Shown: piece after piece, positions 8,907 to 16,469 of the stretch | How positions within the stretch are numbered: position 1 is the first letter of the stretch | Layout: every line of letters starts with the position of its first letter | From: Paraeggerthella hominis | Lineage (GTDB): Bacteria > Actinomycetota > Coriobacteriia > Coriobacteriales > Eggerthellaceae | Direction: 5' to 3' | DNA: 64,000 bases | Assembly (NCBI RefSeq): GCF_021044775.1 | Contig: NZ_JAJNOQ010000007.1 | Coordinates: 1 to 64,000 of the forward strand | Translations under genes and position numbers: made by a program | Notes under the pieces: generated by a model | The model's database searches: none | Told to the model about the DNA's origin: nothing | Seen by the model: only the letters and a program-made list of their open reading frames with translations

Positions 8907-9010
8907 CTCCCTTCGTTGGCATTACCCATGTCAGGTTCCTCGGGTCGAAGCGTGCGTCGGCGCTTCCTCTCAGCCTGCCCGGCCGCGATGCGGCTGCAAG
9001 CTCCCCGGTA
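8907..9010 (-). promoter_or_regulatory. TPP riboswitch (THI element)
   Basis: Read on the minus strand, the THI-box landmarks appear in order: ACCGGGGAGC, then GCTGAGAGG, then a variable arm, then ACCCG-AGGAACCTGAC, then ATGGGTAATGCCAACG, ending in GGGAGC. This matches the thiamine-pyrophosphate aptamer consensus. The terminal GGGAG is also the ribosome binding site of thiC, so TPP binding probably shuts off translation by hiding it. I see no separate terminator hairpin in the 4 bases left before the start codon. Confidence 0.95.
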
Positions 9011-9027
9011 TGAAAAGGTACGCGATC

Positions 9028-9054
9028 AGTATAGCCGTCATCGCGAAAGAACAA
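9028..9054 (-). promoter_or_regulatory. Likely promoter of the thi operon
   Basis: On the minus strand, TATACT (9028-9033) lies about 18 bp before the riboswitch, with a TTGTTC-like -35 near 9049-9054. The spacing (15-16 bp) is short, so the -35 is uncertain. Confidence 0.45.
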
Positions 9055-9127
9055 GGTGGACCGGATGCGAACGACGGGTTTTTCACGGAAGCGGCGCTAT
9101 GCGCGCATGGCAGCACGAAAGAATGCA

Positions 9128-9142
9128 CCCGGACATGCCGGG
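9128..9142 (-). terminator. Possible terminator of the heme operon
   Basis: Just after the tRNA-Glu on the minus strand, CCCGG-CATGT-CCGGG forms a short stem followed by TGCATTCTTT. It is weak as an intrinsic terminator but is the only candidate between the tRNA and the thi promoter. Confidence 0.3.
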
Positions 9143-9150
9143 AGAATGCG

Positions 9151-9226
9151 TGGTGCCCCCAGGAGGATTCGAATCTCCGTTTCCGGCTTGAGTGGCCGGC
9201 GTCCTTGGCCGCTAGACGATGGGGGC
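9151..9226 (-). tRNA. Unusual tRNA-Glu (CTC) at the end of the heme operon
   Basis: The 76-nt minus-strand sequence folds as a tRNA: acceptor GCCCCCA/TGGGGGC, discriminator A, encoded CCA, Glu-type D arm GTCTAGCGGCCAAGGAC, anticodon stem CCGGC/GCCGG and loop CACTCAA. Placing CTC as the anticodon leaves A at position 33, where nearly all tRNAs have U. In the T arm, stem GGAGA against CCTCC leaves an A53-C61 mismatch in place of the conserved G53-C61 pair. The normal tRNA-Glu at 2159 has neither defect. The gene lies 46 nt after the hemL stop on the same strand with no terminator between them. HemA, in this operon, uses Glu-tRNA(Glu) as substrate. It may serve heme synthesis, or it may be a decayed copy; sequence alone does not decide. 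Confidence 0.8.
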
Positions 9227-9272
9227 TTGTAGGCATCGAGACCCTAGTTCCAAAAAAGCCTCTTGAATACGA

Positions 9273-10595
9273 TCAGGAAGACGACCGGTTCTCCCCGTAC
9301 AGTTCGGCAAGCACTTCAGCTGCCGCATGAACGAACCCGTCGATGTCCTCATTGGAGTGAGCAAGAGAAAGAAACAATCCTTCGAACTGGCTCGGGGCAA
9401 CAAGGAATCCGCGATCGAGCATTCTCGAGAAATAACGCGAAAAAGCAGCGATGTCGCATGCACGAGCGACTTCGTAATCGCGAACGACCTCGGGCGAGAA
9501 GAACAGCGTGGCAAGAGAGCCCGATCGATTCACGGTACAAGGCGCACCCGCTTCGGCAATGGCCTGCTTGAGGCCGGTCTCCAGACGAAGCCCTTTGATC
9601 TCAAGCTCTTCATAGACCCCTGGACGTTCGAGAACCGCAAGGGTGGCGAGCCCTGCTTCCATGGCAACAGGATTCCCCGAAAGAGTCCCAGCTTGGTACA
9701 CCGGGCCGCAGGGGGCAAGAGCCTCCATCACATCGGCTCGCCCTGCAAAACAGCCAACGGGAAACCCGCCGCCGATGATCTTCCCCAACGTGCAGAGATC
9801 CGGCAGAACCCCGAAACGTTCCTGAGCGCCGCCGAGCGCTGCGCGAAACCCGCTGATCACTTCATCGAAAATCAAAAGCGAACCTGAAAGATCGCATAAG
9901 CGGCGCAATCCTTCCAGAAAACCGGCCGCAGGGGGCACGACGCCCATGTTTCCCGCAATAGGCTCTACGATAACGCAGGCGACCTTTCCTTCATGAGCAT
10001 GCATAACACGCTCGACAGCGTCGAGATCGTTGTACGCAACGACAAGCGTATCGCGTGCAGCACCTTTGGTAACGCCCGGCGTCCCAGGTATGCCAAGCGT
10101 GGCAACGCCGCTGCCCGCGCTTGCCAGCAGCGCATCGGAGTGGCCATGGTAGCACCCGTCGAACTTGATCACGAGGGGCCTGCCCGTGAACCCGCGCGCA
10201 AGGCGCACCGCGCTCATGGTGGCTTCGGTTCCTGAAGACACCATGCGCGCCCTTTCGGCGCACGGGACCAACGCGCATACCTTTTCGGCTAGGAGCACTT
10301 CCGCTTCGCAGGGTGCGCCGAACGACAGGCCCCGCTCAAGCTGGGAGCGCACGGCGTCAAGGACCTCCAAGGGGCGATGCCCCAGGATCATGGGACCCCA
10401 TGAACCGATGAAGTCAACGTACTCGTTGCCGTCCACGTCGACAACGCGGCTTCCGAAAGCACGTTCGTAAAACACCGGAGCGCCCTCGACGTTCGCAAAT
10501 GCGCGAACAGGCGAATTCACGCCCCCCGGTATGCACCTGCATGCCTCAGAGAACAGCGCAGCCGAACGGTTGCGCGAAAGAGCGGCAACTTTCAT
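9273..10595 (-). CDS. hemL: Glutamate-1-semialdehyde 2,1-aminomutase
   Basis: HemL converts glutamate-1-semialdehyde to 5-aminolevulinate using PLP, the second step of the C5 pathway. The 440-aa protein begins with the usual CIPGGVNSPVRAF and has GCYHGHSD, LIFDEVISGFR (PLP-binding aspartate) and TLGKIIGGGFPVG with the Schiff-base lysine K272. The frame is open far upstream, but the ATG at 10595 has GAGGAGGATCA before it and overlaps the ahbA-ahbB stop as ATGA. It is the last protein gene of the heme operon and is followed by a tRNA-Glu. Confidence 0.96.
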   Translation of the reverse strand: MKVAALSRNRSAALFSEACRCIPGGVNSPVRAFANVEGAPVFYERAFGSRVVDVDGNEYVDFIGSWGPMILGHRPLEVLDAVRSQLERGLSFGAPCEAEVLLAEKVCALVPCAERARMVSSGTEATMSAVRLARGFTGRPLVIKFDGCYHGHSDALLASAGSGVATLGIPGTPGVTKGAARDTLVVAYNDLDAVERVMHAHEGKVACVIVEPIAGNMGVVPPAAGFLEGLRRLCDLSGSLLIFDEVISGFRAALGGAQERFGVLPDLCTLGKIIGGGFPVGCFAGRADVMEALAPCGPVYQAGTLSGNPVAMEAGLATLAVLERPGVYEELEIKGLRLETGLKQAIAEAGAPCTVNRSGSLATLFFSPEVVRDYEVARACDIAAFSRYFSRMLDRGFLVAPSQFEGLFLSLAHSNEDIDGFVHAAAEVLAELYGENRSSS

Positions 10596-11692
10596 TGATC
10601 CTCCTCGAAGTATCGCATTGACGTCTTTTTGAACTCGCGCGTGGAATACAGCAAGCGCGGCGGACGCACGCTGATGCCTTCCTGGCCAAGGTTGAAATGC
10701 AGTTCGCTTGCCATGCGCTGGCAGCTTGCGCGGTCGTATCCGTGAATCATCGTATACAGGTTGTACGGCCACGTGACGCAACGAGGGCGTTCGTAGCAAT
10801 GGCTCACGAGCAACGGAGCTGCCAACACTGCGCCAGCGGAAAGAACCTTGTCGTCGGGCACGTCCCACACGCCCATCGCGTTGCCGGCGAAGCCCATGCG
10901 CCGATGGCGAACCATGGCGCCGAAACGACGGGCAACTCCGGTCTCGAGTAACGACCGCGTGCGGTCGATCGCCCACGTCTCTCCAAGCGTCCGGTTCGCG
11001 TATTCCGACGCGACTTGTGCGGCTCGAGCAAAGGGACGCAACGTGCCAGCGAGGTCTCCCTGCAGGGCGCGAACCAGCGCACGGTCGGCGGCATCGAGCT
11101 CTTCGGCAACGATGCCGGACGGCTCGAGAGGCGCGTAGGCCGACGCAGGCTTCGCAGCGGCGCGCGCAAGATCGCCGCCGACCGACGTCTCGGCCACATC
11201 GAACGCAACGTTTATCTTGAACAGCCGGCGCGCAGGAAGCACGAGGCAGTCGTCGCACCCTGTTGCAGCTACGATACGCTTAAGTTCGGCATCGCGCTCC
11301 AACACGCCGCGCGCGATAAACGTGAACCACAGGTTGTACCGGTTATCGCGTTCGTAGCTGTGCGTGACGCCCGCATATTCGCCCACCAAAGCAGCAACGC
11401 GCTCGATCTCATCGGAAGCAACCGCCAATGCGACAAGCGTCGATGCGTATCCGAGACGAGAAGATTCGAAACTCGCACCGATACGGCGAACGATCCCTTC
11501 CGATCGAAGCGACTCCACGACGCAGTACGCCTCGCCTTCCGATAGGCCGCACGCCTCCCCAAGAGAGGCGTAAGGCCGCTCGCACAGGGGAAGCGCGTGC
11601 TGCACCTGCGTGAGAACCGTACGGGAAACCGCCGCCCCCAAGCTGTCGCACGTCGTACGTTCGACCGAAAAGAGACTGCTATCGTCATGCAT
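10592..11692 (-). CDS. Siroheme decarboxylase, AhbA-AhbB fusion
   Basis: A 366-aa protein made of two related halves, each an Lrp/AsnC-like winged helix plus a siroheme decarboxylase domain. The paired motif is YERDNRYNLWFTFIA near residues 113-127 and CYERPRCVTWPYNLYTMI near 299-316. Such proteins (AhbA/AhbB, NirDL) remove two acetate carboxyls from siroheme to give 12,18-didecarboxysiroheme. In Desulfovibrio the two subunits are separate genes; here one polypeptide carries both. I chose the ATG at 11692 because GAGGATTGCC precedes it and it overlaps the hemB stop by 8 nt; the longer upstream extension lies inside hemB. It overlaps hemL as ATGA. Confidence 0.88.
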   Translation of the reverse strand: MHDDSSLFSVERTTCDSLGAAVSRTVLTQVQHALPLCERPYASLGEACGLSEGEAYCVVESLRSEGIVRRIGASFESSRLGYASTLVALAVASDEIERVAALVGEYAGVTHSYERDNRYNLWFTFIARGVLERDAELKRIVAATGCDDCLVLPARRLFKINVAFDVAETSVGGDLARAAAKPASAYAPLEPSGIVAEELDAADRALVRALQGDLAGTLRPFARAAQVASEYANRTLGETWAIDRTRSLLETGVARRFGAMVRHRRMGFAGNAMGVWDVPDDKVLSAGAVLAAPLLVSHCYERPRCVTWPYNLYTMIHGYDRASCQRMASELHFNLGQEGISVRPPRLLYSTREFKKTSMRYFEEDQ

Positions 11693-12674
11693 GGCAATCC
11701 TCGACGATCCAACGAGCAGCGTCTTTGGCATGATACGTGATAAGAACGTCAGCACCGGCGCGCTTCATGGACAACAGCGTCTCCAGAACCACGCGACGTT
11801 CGTCGATCCATCCTTGCGCCGCAGCCGCTTTCACCATAGCGTACTCTCCAGACACGTTGTAAGCTACCACAGGGAACGCAAAGGAATCCTTCACTCGCCG
11901 CACCACATCAAGATAGGAAAGCGCCGGCTTCACGATGACCAAGTCGGCTCCCTCCTCGATATCGAGTTGCACCTCGCGCAGCGCCTCGTCACTGTTCGCG
12001 GGATCCATCTGGTAGGTCGAGCGATCCCCGAACGCCGGCGCAGAATCGGCAGCATCGCGAAACGGCCCGTAGTAACCTGACGCGTATTTCGCCGAGTACG
12101 CCATGATGGGCACCTGCGAGAATCCCGCTTCGTCAAGCGCGCGGCGAATAGCAGCCACGCGCCCGTCCATCATGTCCGAAGGCGCTACCATGTCGGCGCC
12201 GGCACGCGCGTGGCTCACGGCTTCTGCAGCAAGAAGCGCAAGCGTGTCGTCGTTTTTCACGTCGCCCCGTTCATCGAGTACGCCGCAGTGCCCATGATCG
12301 GTGTATTCGCACAAGCACACATCCGTAATCACATGAAAATCGGGCGCATGGCGCTTTATCGCGCGAACAGCTTCCTGCACGATTCCATGATCGTCGTACG
12401 CCTCGCTTCCCCGCGCATCCTTGCATGCGGGCAACCCGAACAGGATAAGCGATCCCACGTGGCAACGTCGCAACTCGTCCACCTCGGACGCAAGCTGATC
12501 AACCGAAAGCTGGAACACCCCCGGCATGGATGCAACTTCGTTGCGCACGCCTGCGCCCGACCTGACGAACAGCGGATAGATGAAGTCGCTCGGGTCCAAA
12601 ACGGTCTCGCGCACGAATGCGCGCACCGTGGGATTTGCACGCATGCGACGCGGACGGTAATCGGGAAATCTCAT
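11685..12674 (-). CDS. hemB: Delta-aminolevulinic acid dehydratase (porphobilinogen synthase)
   Basis: HemB condenses two 5-aminolevulinates to porphobilinogen. The 329-aa TIM barrel has DVCLCEYTDHGHCG, with the three zinc-site cysteines C120, C122 and C130, so this is a zinc-type enzyme. Active-site lysines lie in YSAKYAS (K196) and VIVKPALSY (K249, Schiff base). Start at 12674; the stop overlaps the ahbA-ahbB start. It lies between ahbC and ahbA-ahbB in the operon. Confidence 0.96.
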   Translation of the reverse strand: MRFPDYRPRRMRANPTVRAFVRETVLDPSDFIYPLFVRSGAGVRNEVASMPGVFQLSVDQLASEVDELRRCHVGSLILFGLPACKDARGSEAYDDHGIVQEAVRAIKRHAPDFHVITDVCLCEYTDHGHCGVLDERGDVKNDDTLALLAAEAVSHARAGADMVAPSDMMDGRVAAIRRALDEAGFSQVPIMAYSAKYASGYYGPFRDAADSAPAFGDRSTYQMDPANSDEALREVQLDIEEGADLVIVKPALSYLDVVRRVKDSFAFPVVAYNVSGEYAMVKAAAAQGWIDERRVVLETLLSMKRAGADVLITYHAKDAARWIVEDCHA

Positions 12675-12698
12675 ACGGTAGCCTCCTCTCCGACGCGC

Positions 12699-13898
12699 CT
12701 ACGCGACGCCGATTTCCTCGTCGGTTAAGTAGCAAGCCGGATCAGGGCCCCATAAGTTGCCCGTTGCCGCTTCGCTGCGCACCCGAAAGTTTCCATTGCA
12801 GATAGCAAGCCAGCGACAGCGTTTGCACCGGCCCTCCACGAAGGGGCGCTTATCCTTGAGCCGGAACATGAGCTCGCTTTGCTCGGTTGCACGGCTCGTA
12901 TCGGTCCATATCTCCGAAAACAAACGTTCGCGCACGTTCCCCAACGGGAAATGGCGCCAGAATTGATCAGCGTACACCTCGCCGTCCCAGCTTATGCAGC
13001 CAATGCCTGCTCCTGTCGAATTGCCGCGATTCCATTGGAGCAGTTGCAGCACCTCTTCAGCGCGGGCGGGGTCTTCCCGCAGCAGTTCAAGGTACACGAA
13101 GGGGCCGTCGGCATGGTTGTCCACGGTCAAAATCTCGGGCGATCCCCCGCGATCGAACCATGCCCGCGTGCGATCCATGATGAAGCGCACCGCCGCGCGA
13201 GTCTCCCCATGATCGAGGTCCTCGTCCATGAGCGCGCTGCCGCGCCCCGTGTACACCAAATGGTAGAAGCAAGCGCGATTGATGCCTTCGGCTTCCATGA
13301 TGTCGAACACGTCGCCTATCTCGCGCCAATTGCGCTTGCTGATCGTCATCCGCACGCCAACCTTCATGCCGGCTGCCTTTGCGTTTCGAATGCCCTCGAT
13401 CGCCCGATCGAAACTCCCGGGCAAACCGCGGAACCGATCATGCGTCGCGCGTGAACCGTCAAGGGATACGCCAACGTAAGACAGCCCGACCTCGGCGAAA
13501 CGCTTCGCAAGGTCAGGCGTAATGAGGGTGCCGTTCGTCGACAGGACCACGCGCATACCGCGACTCTTCGCGTACTGCATCAACTCCACGACATCGGGAC
13601 GCATGCACGGCTCTCCCCCCGAGAACAAAAGCACCGGCGCGCCAAACGTAGCCAGATCGTCGATCATGCGCAAAGCTTCGGTTGTACCCATCTCGTTTTC
13701 GTAGAGCTTGCATTCGGATCCGGCATAGCAATGCACGCACCGAAGATTGCACGTTCGAGTGCAGTTCCACACGACAACGGGCTTCTTGTCCCTCGAGAAC
13801 TGAAGAAGCTCGCTTGGCAGGCTGCGCGAATCACGACCGTAACGCAGTACGTCAGCAGGTTCCACAGCCCCGCAATACAATTTCGATATCCCAATCAT
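12699..13898 (-). CDS. ahbC: 12,18-didecarboxysiroheme deacetylase AhbC (NirJ1-like radical SAM)
   Basis: A 399-aa radical SAM/SPASM-type protein. CNLRCVHC is the CX3CX2C [4Fe-4S] site, followed by FSGGEPCMRPDV. The C-terminal cysteine set (GRCKRCRWLAIC and PACYL) would hold an auxiliary cluster. The opening MIGISKLYCGAVEPADVLRY is characteristic of AhbC/NirJ1. AhbC removes the two acetate groups of didecarboxysiroheme to give Fe-coproporphyrin III. I chose the ATG at 13898, after GTGAGGAAGCG. It starts 10 bp after cobA-hemD. Assignment as AhbC rather than AhbD rests on this N terminus and on the other radical SAM gene at 23660 matching AhbD/NirJ2. Confidence 0.87.
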   Translation of the reverse strand: MIGISKLYCGAVEPADVLRYGRDSRSLPSELLQFSRDKKPVVVWNCTRTCNLRCVHCYAGSECKLYENEMGTTEALRMIDDLATFGAPVLLFSGGEPCMRPDVVELMQYAKSRGMRVVLSTNGTLITPDLAKRFAEVGLSYVGVSLDGSRATHDRFRGLPGSFDRAIEGIRNAKAAGMKVGVRMTISKRNWREIGDVFDIMEAEGINRACFYHLVYTGRGSALMDEDLDHGETRAAVRFIMDRTRAWFDRGGSPEILTVDNHADGPFVYLELLREDPARAEEVLQLLQWNRGNSTGAGIGCISWDGEVYADQFWRHFPLGNVRERLFSEIWTDTSRATEQSELMFRLKDKRPFVEGRCKRCRWLAICNGNFRVRSEAATGNLWGPDPACYLTDEEIGVA

Positions 13899-13908
13899 AA
13901 ACGCTTCC

Positions 13909-15489
13909 TCACTTTCCTTCGGAGCATGCAGCCCGATGCTCGACAATAGCCTCCACCAAGCCGGGGATCGTATACTCCTTGGCTTCGGCAGCGATAGAAA
14001 AGCCTTCATCGAAGGCGGCAGCCGACGTGATGGGCCCGATAGAGTAGCAAGACAATCCTTCGAGCAACGACGAGGAGTCCGCAGAGACGTCGTTCACAAG
14101 GCTCGCAAAATTTCGCACGGTAGACGAGGAAGTGAACGTCACGGCGTCAACATCTCCGGCAAGAAGGCGCGATAACGAAGGCTCCACTGATTCCCGCGAT
14201 GGGGCCACCGTTCGATACACGGGAACGACGTCGACCGAAGCTCCGCGCGCACGCAGCATGCTAGGCAGGATCTCCCGAGCTTCGAACGCTCGAGCAACAA
14301 GTATTCGATCGCCATCGGCCAAACCCGCTTCGATAAGCTGATCGGCAACCGCTTCCGCTCGGTACTCACAAGGCACGAAGTCGGCTGCAATGCCGTATCC
14401 TTTCAATTCCTCAGCCGTAGCCGGGCCGATAGCGGCAACGCGCGCACTCGCAAGCGCACGAGAATCCAAACCGGCATGCGACAACCGCTCGAAGAACGCC
14501 TTCACGCCATTCGCACTCGTGAACACCACGAAACGATACGACCTCAAGTCTGCTATGCACGCATCGACCTCATCATAGGAGGGAAGCGGCGCTATGGCGA
14601 TGGCGGGCAGCTCCAAGACGCAGGCGCCAAGCGAGCGAAGCCGCAACGCCAACGCGCTTATCTGAGAACGTGCGCGCGTGACCGCAATGGTCATGCCCGC
14701 CAACGGCCCGGATTCGTACCAAGCGATGCGCTCACGCAAGGCAACCACCGCCCCGACCACGATAATAGCGGGCGCCTTGAATCCGGCAGCAGCTGCGCTT
14801 TCGGCTATCGTTGCCAACGTGCCCGAAAGCACCTCTTGATCAGGCGTCGTCGCCCAACGTACGAGCATAACGGGCGTTTCCGGATCCCGGCCAGCCTCCA
14901 TAAGCTTGCGGGAGATGAGGGGCAAGTTTCGGACGCCCATGTAAAAGCACAACGTGTCCGCGCCGTGCGCGATGCCCTCCCAGTCGAGGGAGGACTCGTC
15001 TTTTGTCGGATCCTCGCTTCCCGCGATGAACGCGACCGACGATGCCATGCCACGATGCGTAACCGGCACGCCTGCATACGCCGGCGCAGCAATCCCGCTC
15101 GTTACGCCCGGAATGATCGAGCAAGCCACGCCGGCATCGCGGAGCGCGGCGGCCTCTTCGCCGCCTCGACCAAACACGAACGGATCGCCGCCCTTGAGGC
15201 GGACGAGCACCCCGCCGCCGCGCGCTTCAAGCCGGCGAGCCTTGTCAACGAGCAAGCTGTTGATCTCGTTTTGGGTTACGTGATTCGAAAAACCCTTCTT
15301 CCCCACGTATACGCACTCGGAAGAGCCGGGCGCATGCGCCAGAAGCAGGGGATTTGCCAAATAGTCGTACACCACGACATCGGCGCGTTTGAGCGCGGCG
15401 GCGCCCGCCACCGTCATTAAGCCAGGATCTCCCGGCCCTGCACCCACGAGAAAGACCTCTACGCGACCGATCGGCTTTGGCGTTGTCAT
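13909..15489 (-). CDS. Uroporphyrinogen-III C-methyltransferase/uroporphyrinogen-III synthase fusion
   Basis: A 526-aa fusion. Residues about 1-250 are the SAM-dependent SUMT domain (CobA): VGAGPGDPGLMT, VRLKGGDPFVFGRGGEE and PGVTSGIAAPAYAG. This half methylates uroporphyrinogen III to precorrin-2. Residues about 265-526 are the HemD domain, which closes hydroxymethylbilane to uroporphyrinogen III (for example VVFTSANGVKAFF and VTFTSSSTVRNF). Fusing the two passes the product straight to the siroheme branch. The start overlaps the hemC stop as ATGA. cobA-hemD fusions are common in anaerobic Gram-positives. Confidence 0.94.
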   Translation of the reverse strand: MTTPKPIGRVEVFLVGAGPGDPGLMTVAGAAALKRADVVVYDYLANPLLLAHAPGSSECVYVGKKGFSNHVTQNEINSLLVDKARRLEARGGGVLVRLKGGDPFVFGRGGEEAAALRDAGVACSIIPGVTSGIAAPAYAGVPVTHRGMASSVAFIAGSEDPTKDESSLDWEGIAHGADTLCFYMGVRNLPLISRKLMEAGRDPETPVMLVRWATTPDQEVLSGTLATIAESAAAAGFKAPAIIVVGAVVALRERIAWYESGPLAGMTIAVTRARSQISALALRLRSLGACVLELPAIAIAPLPSYDEVDACIADLRSYRFVVFTSANGVKAFFERLSHAGLDSRALASARVAAIGPATAEELKGYGIAADFVPCEYRAEAVADQLIEAGLADGDRILVARAFEAREILPSMLRARGASVDVVPVYRTVAPSRESVEPSLSRLLAGDVDAVTFTSSSTVRNFASLVNDVSADSSSLLEGLSCYSIGPITSAAAFDEGFSIAAEAKEYTIPGLVEAIVEHRAACSEGK

Positions 15490-16469
15490 GCAAGCCGCCT
15501 TTCATCGCCTGCAACACGCGCCTCGTCAAGAACAGCGCGCGCTCCAAGAGACTCAAGATCCTCCACGGCTGCAAGGGCGAGCGCACGAGCCTCACGCACA
15601 GCCTGCTCGGTTTCGACAAGGCAGCCAGGCTGCGAAAGCTTCGTGCGCAGCCGACTCCTCAATGCGAGAGTACCGTCCAATCTCCCCGCAAACGCGTCGA
15701 GAACCAGTTCAGGGCCTTCGAAGCGGGCATAGGCTCCCAGGGGTACCTGGCACCCTCCATCGAGAGCGCGCATGACGCAGCGTTCAGCCGTCACGCATAC
15801 GTTGGTGACCGCATCGCACACAAGAGCGCAAACGCGAGCTACAGCTTCGTCATCAGCGCGTATCTCGAGCCCAATCGCCCCCTGCCCTACGGCGGGAACC
15901 ACAACGTCGACAGGGAATGCTTCGACGATTTCGCGCTCCCAACCCATACGCTTTATCCCAGCGGCGGCCAAAACGATAGCGTCAAGCGATCCATCGCGCA
16001 CTTTAGCTATCCGGGTATCCAGGTTCCCTCGAACCTCCATGTACTCGAGATCGTCGCGCACCGCTCTCAGCTGAGCAAGACGACGAAGAGCACCCGTTCC
16101 CACACGCGCGCCGGAAGGCAAGGAAGCGAACGTCGCGCCCGGCACGGCAACGAGGGCATCGCGGGCATCCGCTCGTTCCAAGCACCCCGCAAGCACAAGA
16201 CCTTCCGGCAGCACCGTGGGAACGTCTTTCATGGAGTGAACGCATACGTCTACACGACCATCGAGCAAGGCTTGCTCGAGCTCTTTCGTAAACAGCCCTT
16301 TGTCACCTATTTTTGACAAAGCCACATCGAGAACCCGATCTCCTTTGGTCTTCACGACCTCGATCTCGACCTGGATATCCGGACGGACAAGGCGCAAACG
16401 GTCGGCAACGTAATGGGCCTGCCACAAAGCAAGTTCGCTGCCACGAGAGCCTATTTTCAAACAAGGCAT
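15486..16469 (-). CDS. hemC: Hydroxymethylbilane synthase (porphobilinogen deaminase)
   Basis: HemC polymerises four porphobilinogens into hydroxymethylbilane. The 327-aa protein has KIGSRGSELALWQA, CVHSMKDVPT, GTGALRR and the cofactor site ALDGGCQVPLGAYA, with the dipyrromethane-carrying C240. Length and motifs are normal for the family. Its first 13 nt overlap the end of hemA, and its stop overlaps the cobA-hemD start, so all three are probably translationally coupled. Confidence 0.96.
   Translation of the reverse strand: MPCLKIGSRGSELALWQAHYVADRLRLVRPDIQVEIEVVKTKGDRVLDVALSKIGDKGLFTKELEQALLDGRVDVCVHSMKDVPTVLPEGLVLAGCLERADARDALVAVPGATFASLPSGARVGTGALRRLAQLRAVRDDLEYMEVRGNLDTRIAKVRDGSLDAIVLAAAGIKRMGWEREIVEAFPVDVVVPAVGQGAIGLEIRADDEAVARVCALVCDAVTNVCVTAERCVMRALDGGCQVPLGAYARFEGPELVLDAFAGRLDGTLALRSRLRTKLSQPGCLVETEQAVREARALALAAVEDLESLGARAVLDEARVAGDERRLA

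Noticed and set aside
8903..8929. Upstream in-frame ATG for thiC
   Set aside because: It lies in the conserved GGGTAATGCC strand of the TPP riboswitch.
9151..9226. Dismissing the odd tRNA-Glu as a simple pseudogene
   Set aside because: Acceptor stem, D arm, anticodon stem, T loop and encoded CCA are intact, and it sits in the operon of the enzyme that uses Glu-tRNA; decay remains possible and is stated in the finding.
9273..11258. A 661-codon frame extending hemL upstream
   Set aside because: The conserved protein starts at 10595 with a strong ribosome site and overlaps the ahbA-ahbB stop as ATGA; the extra part is antisense-frame sequence of that gene.
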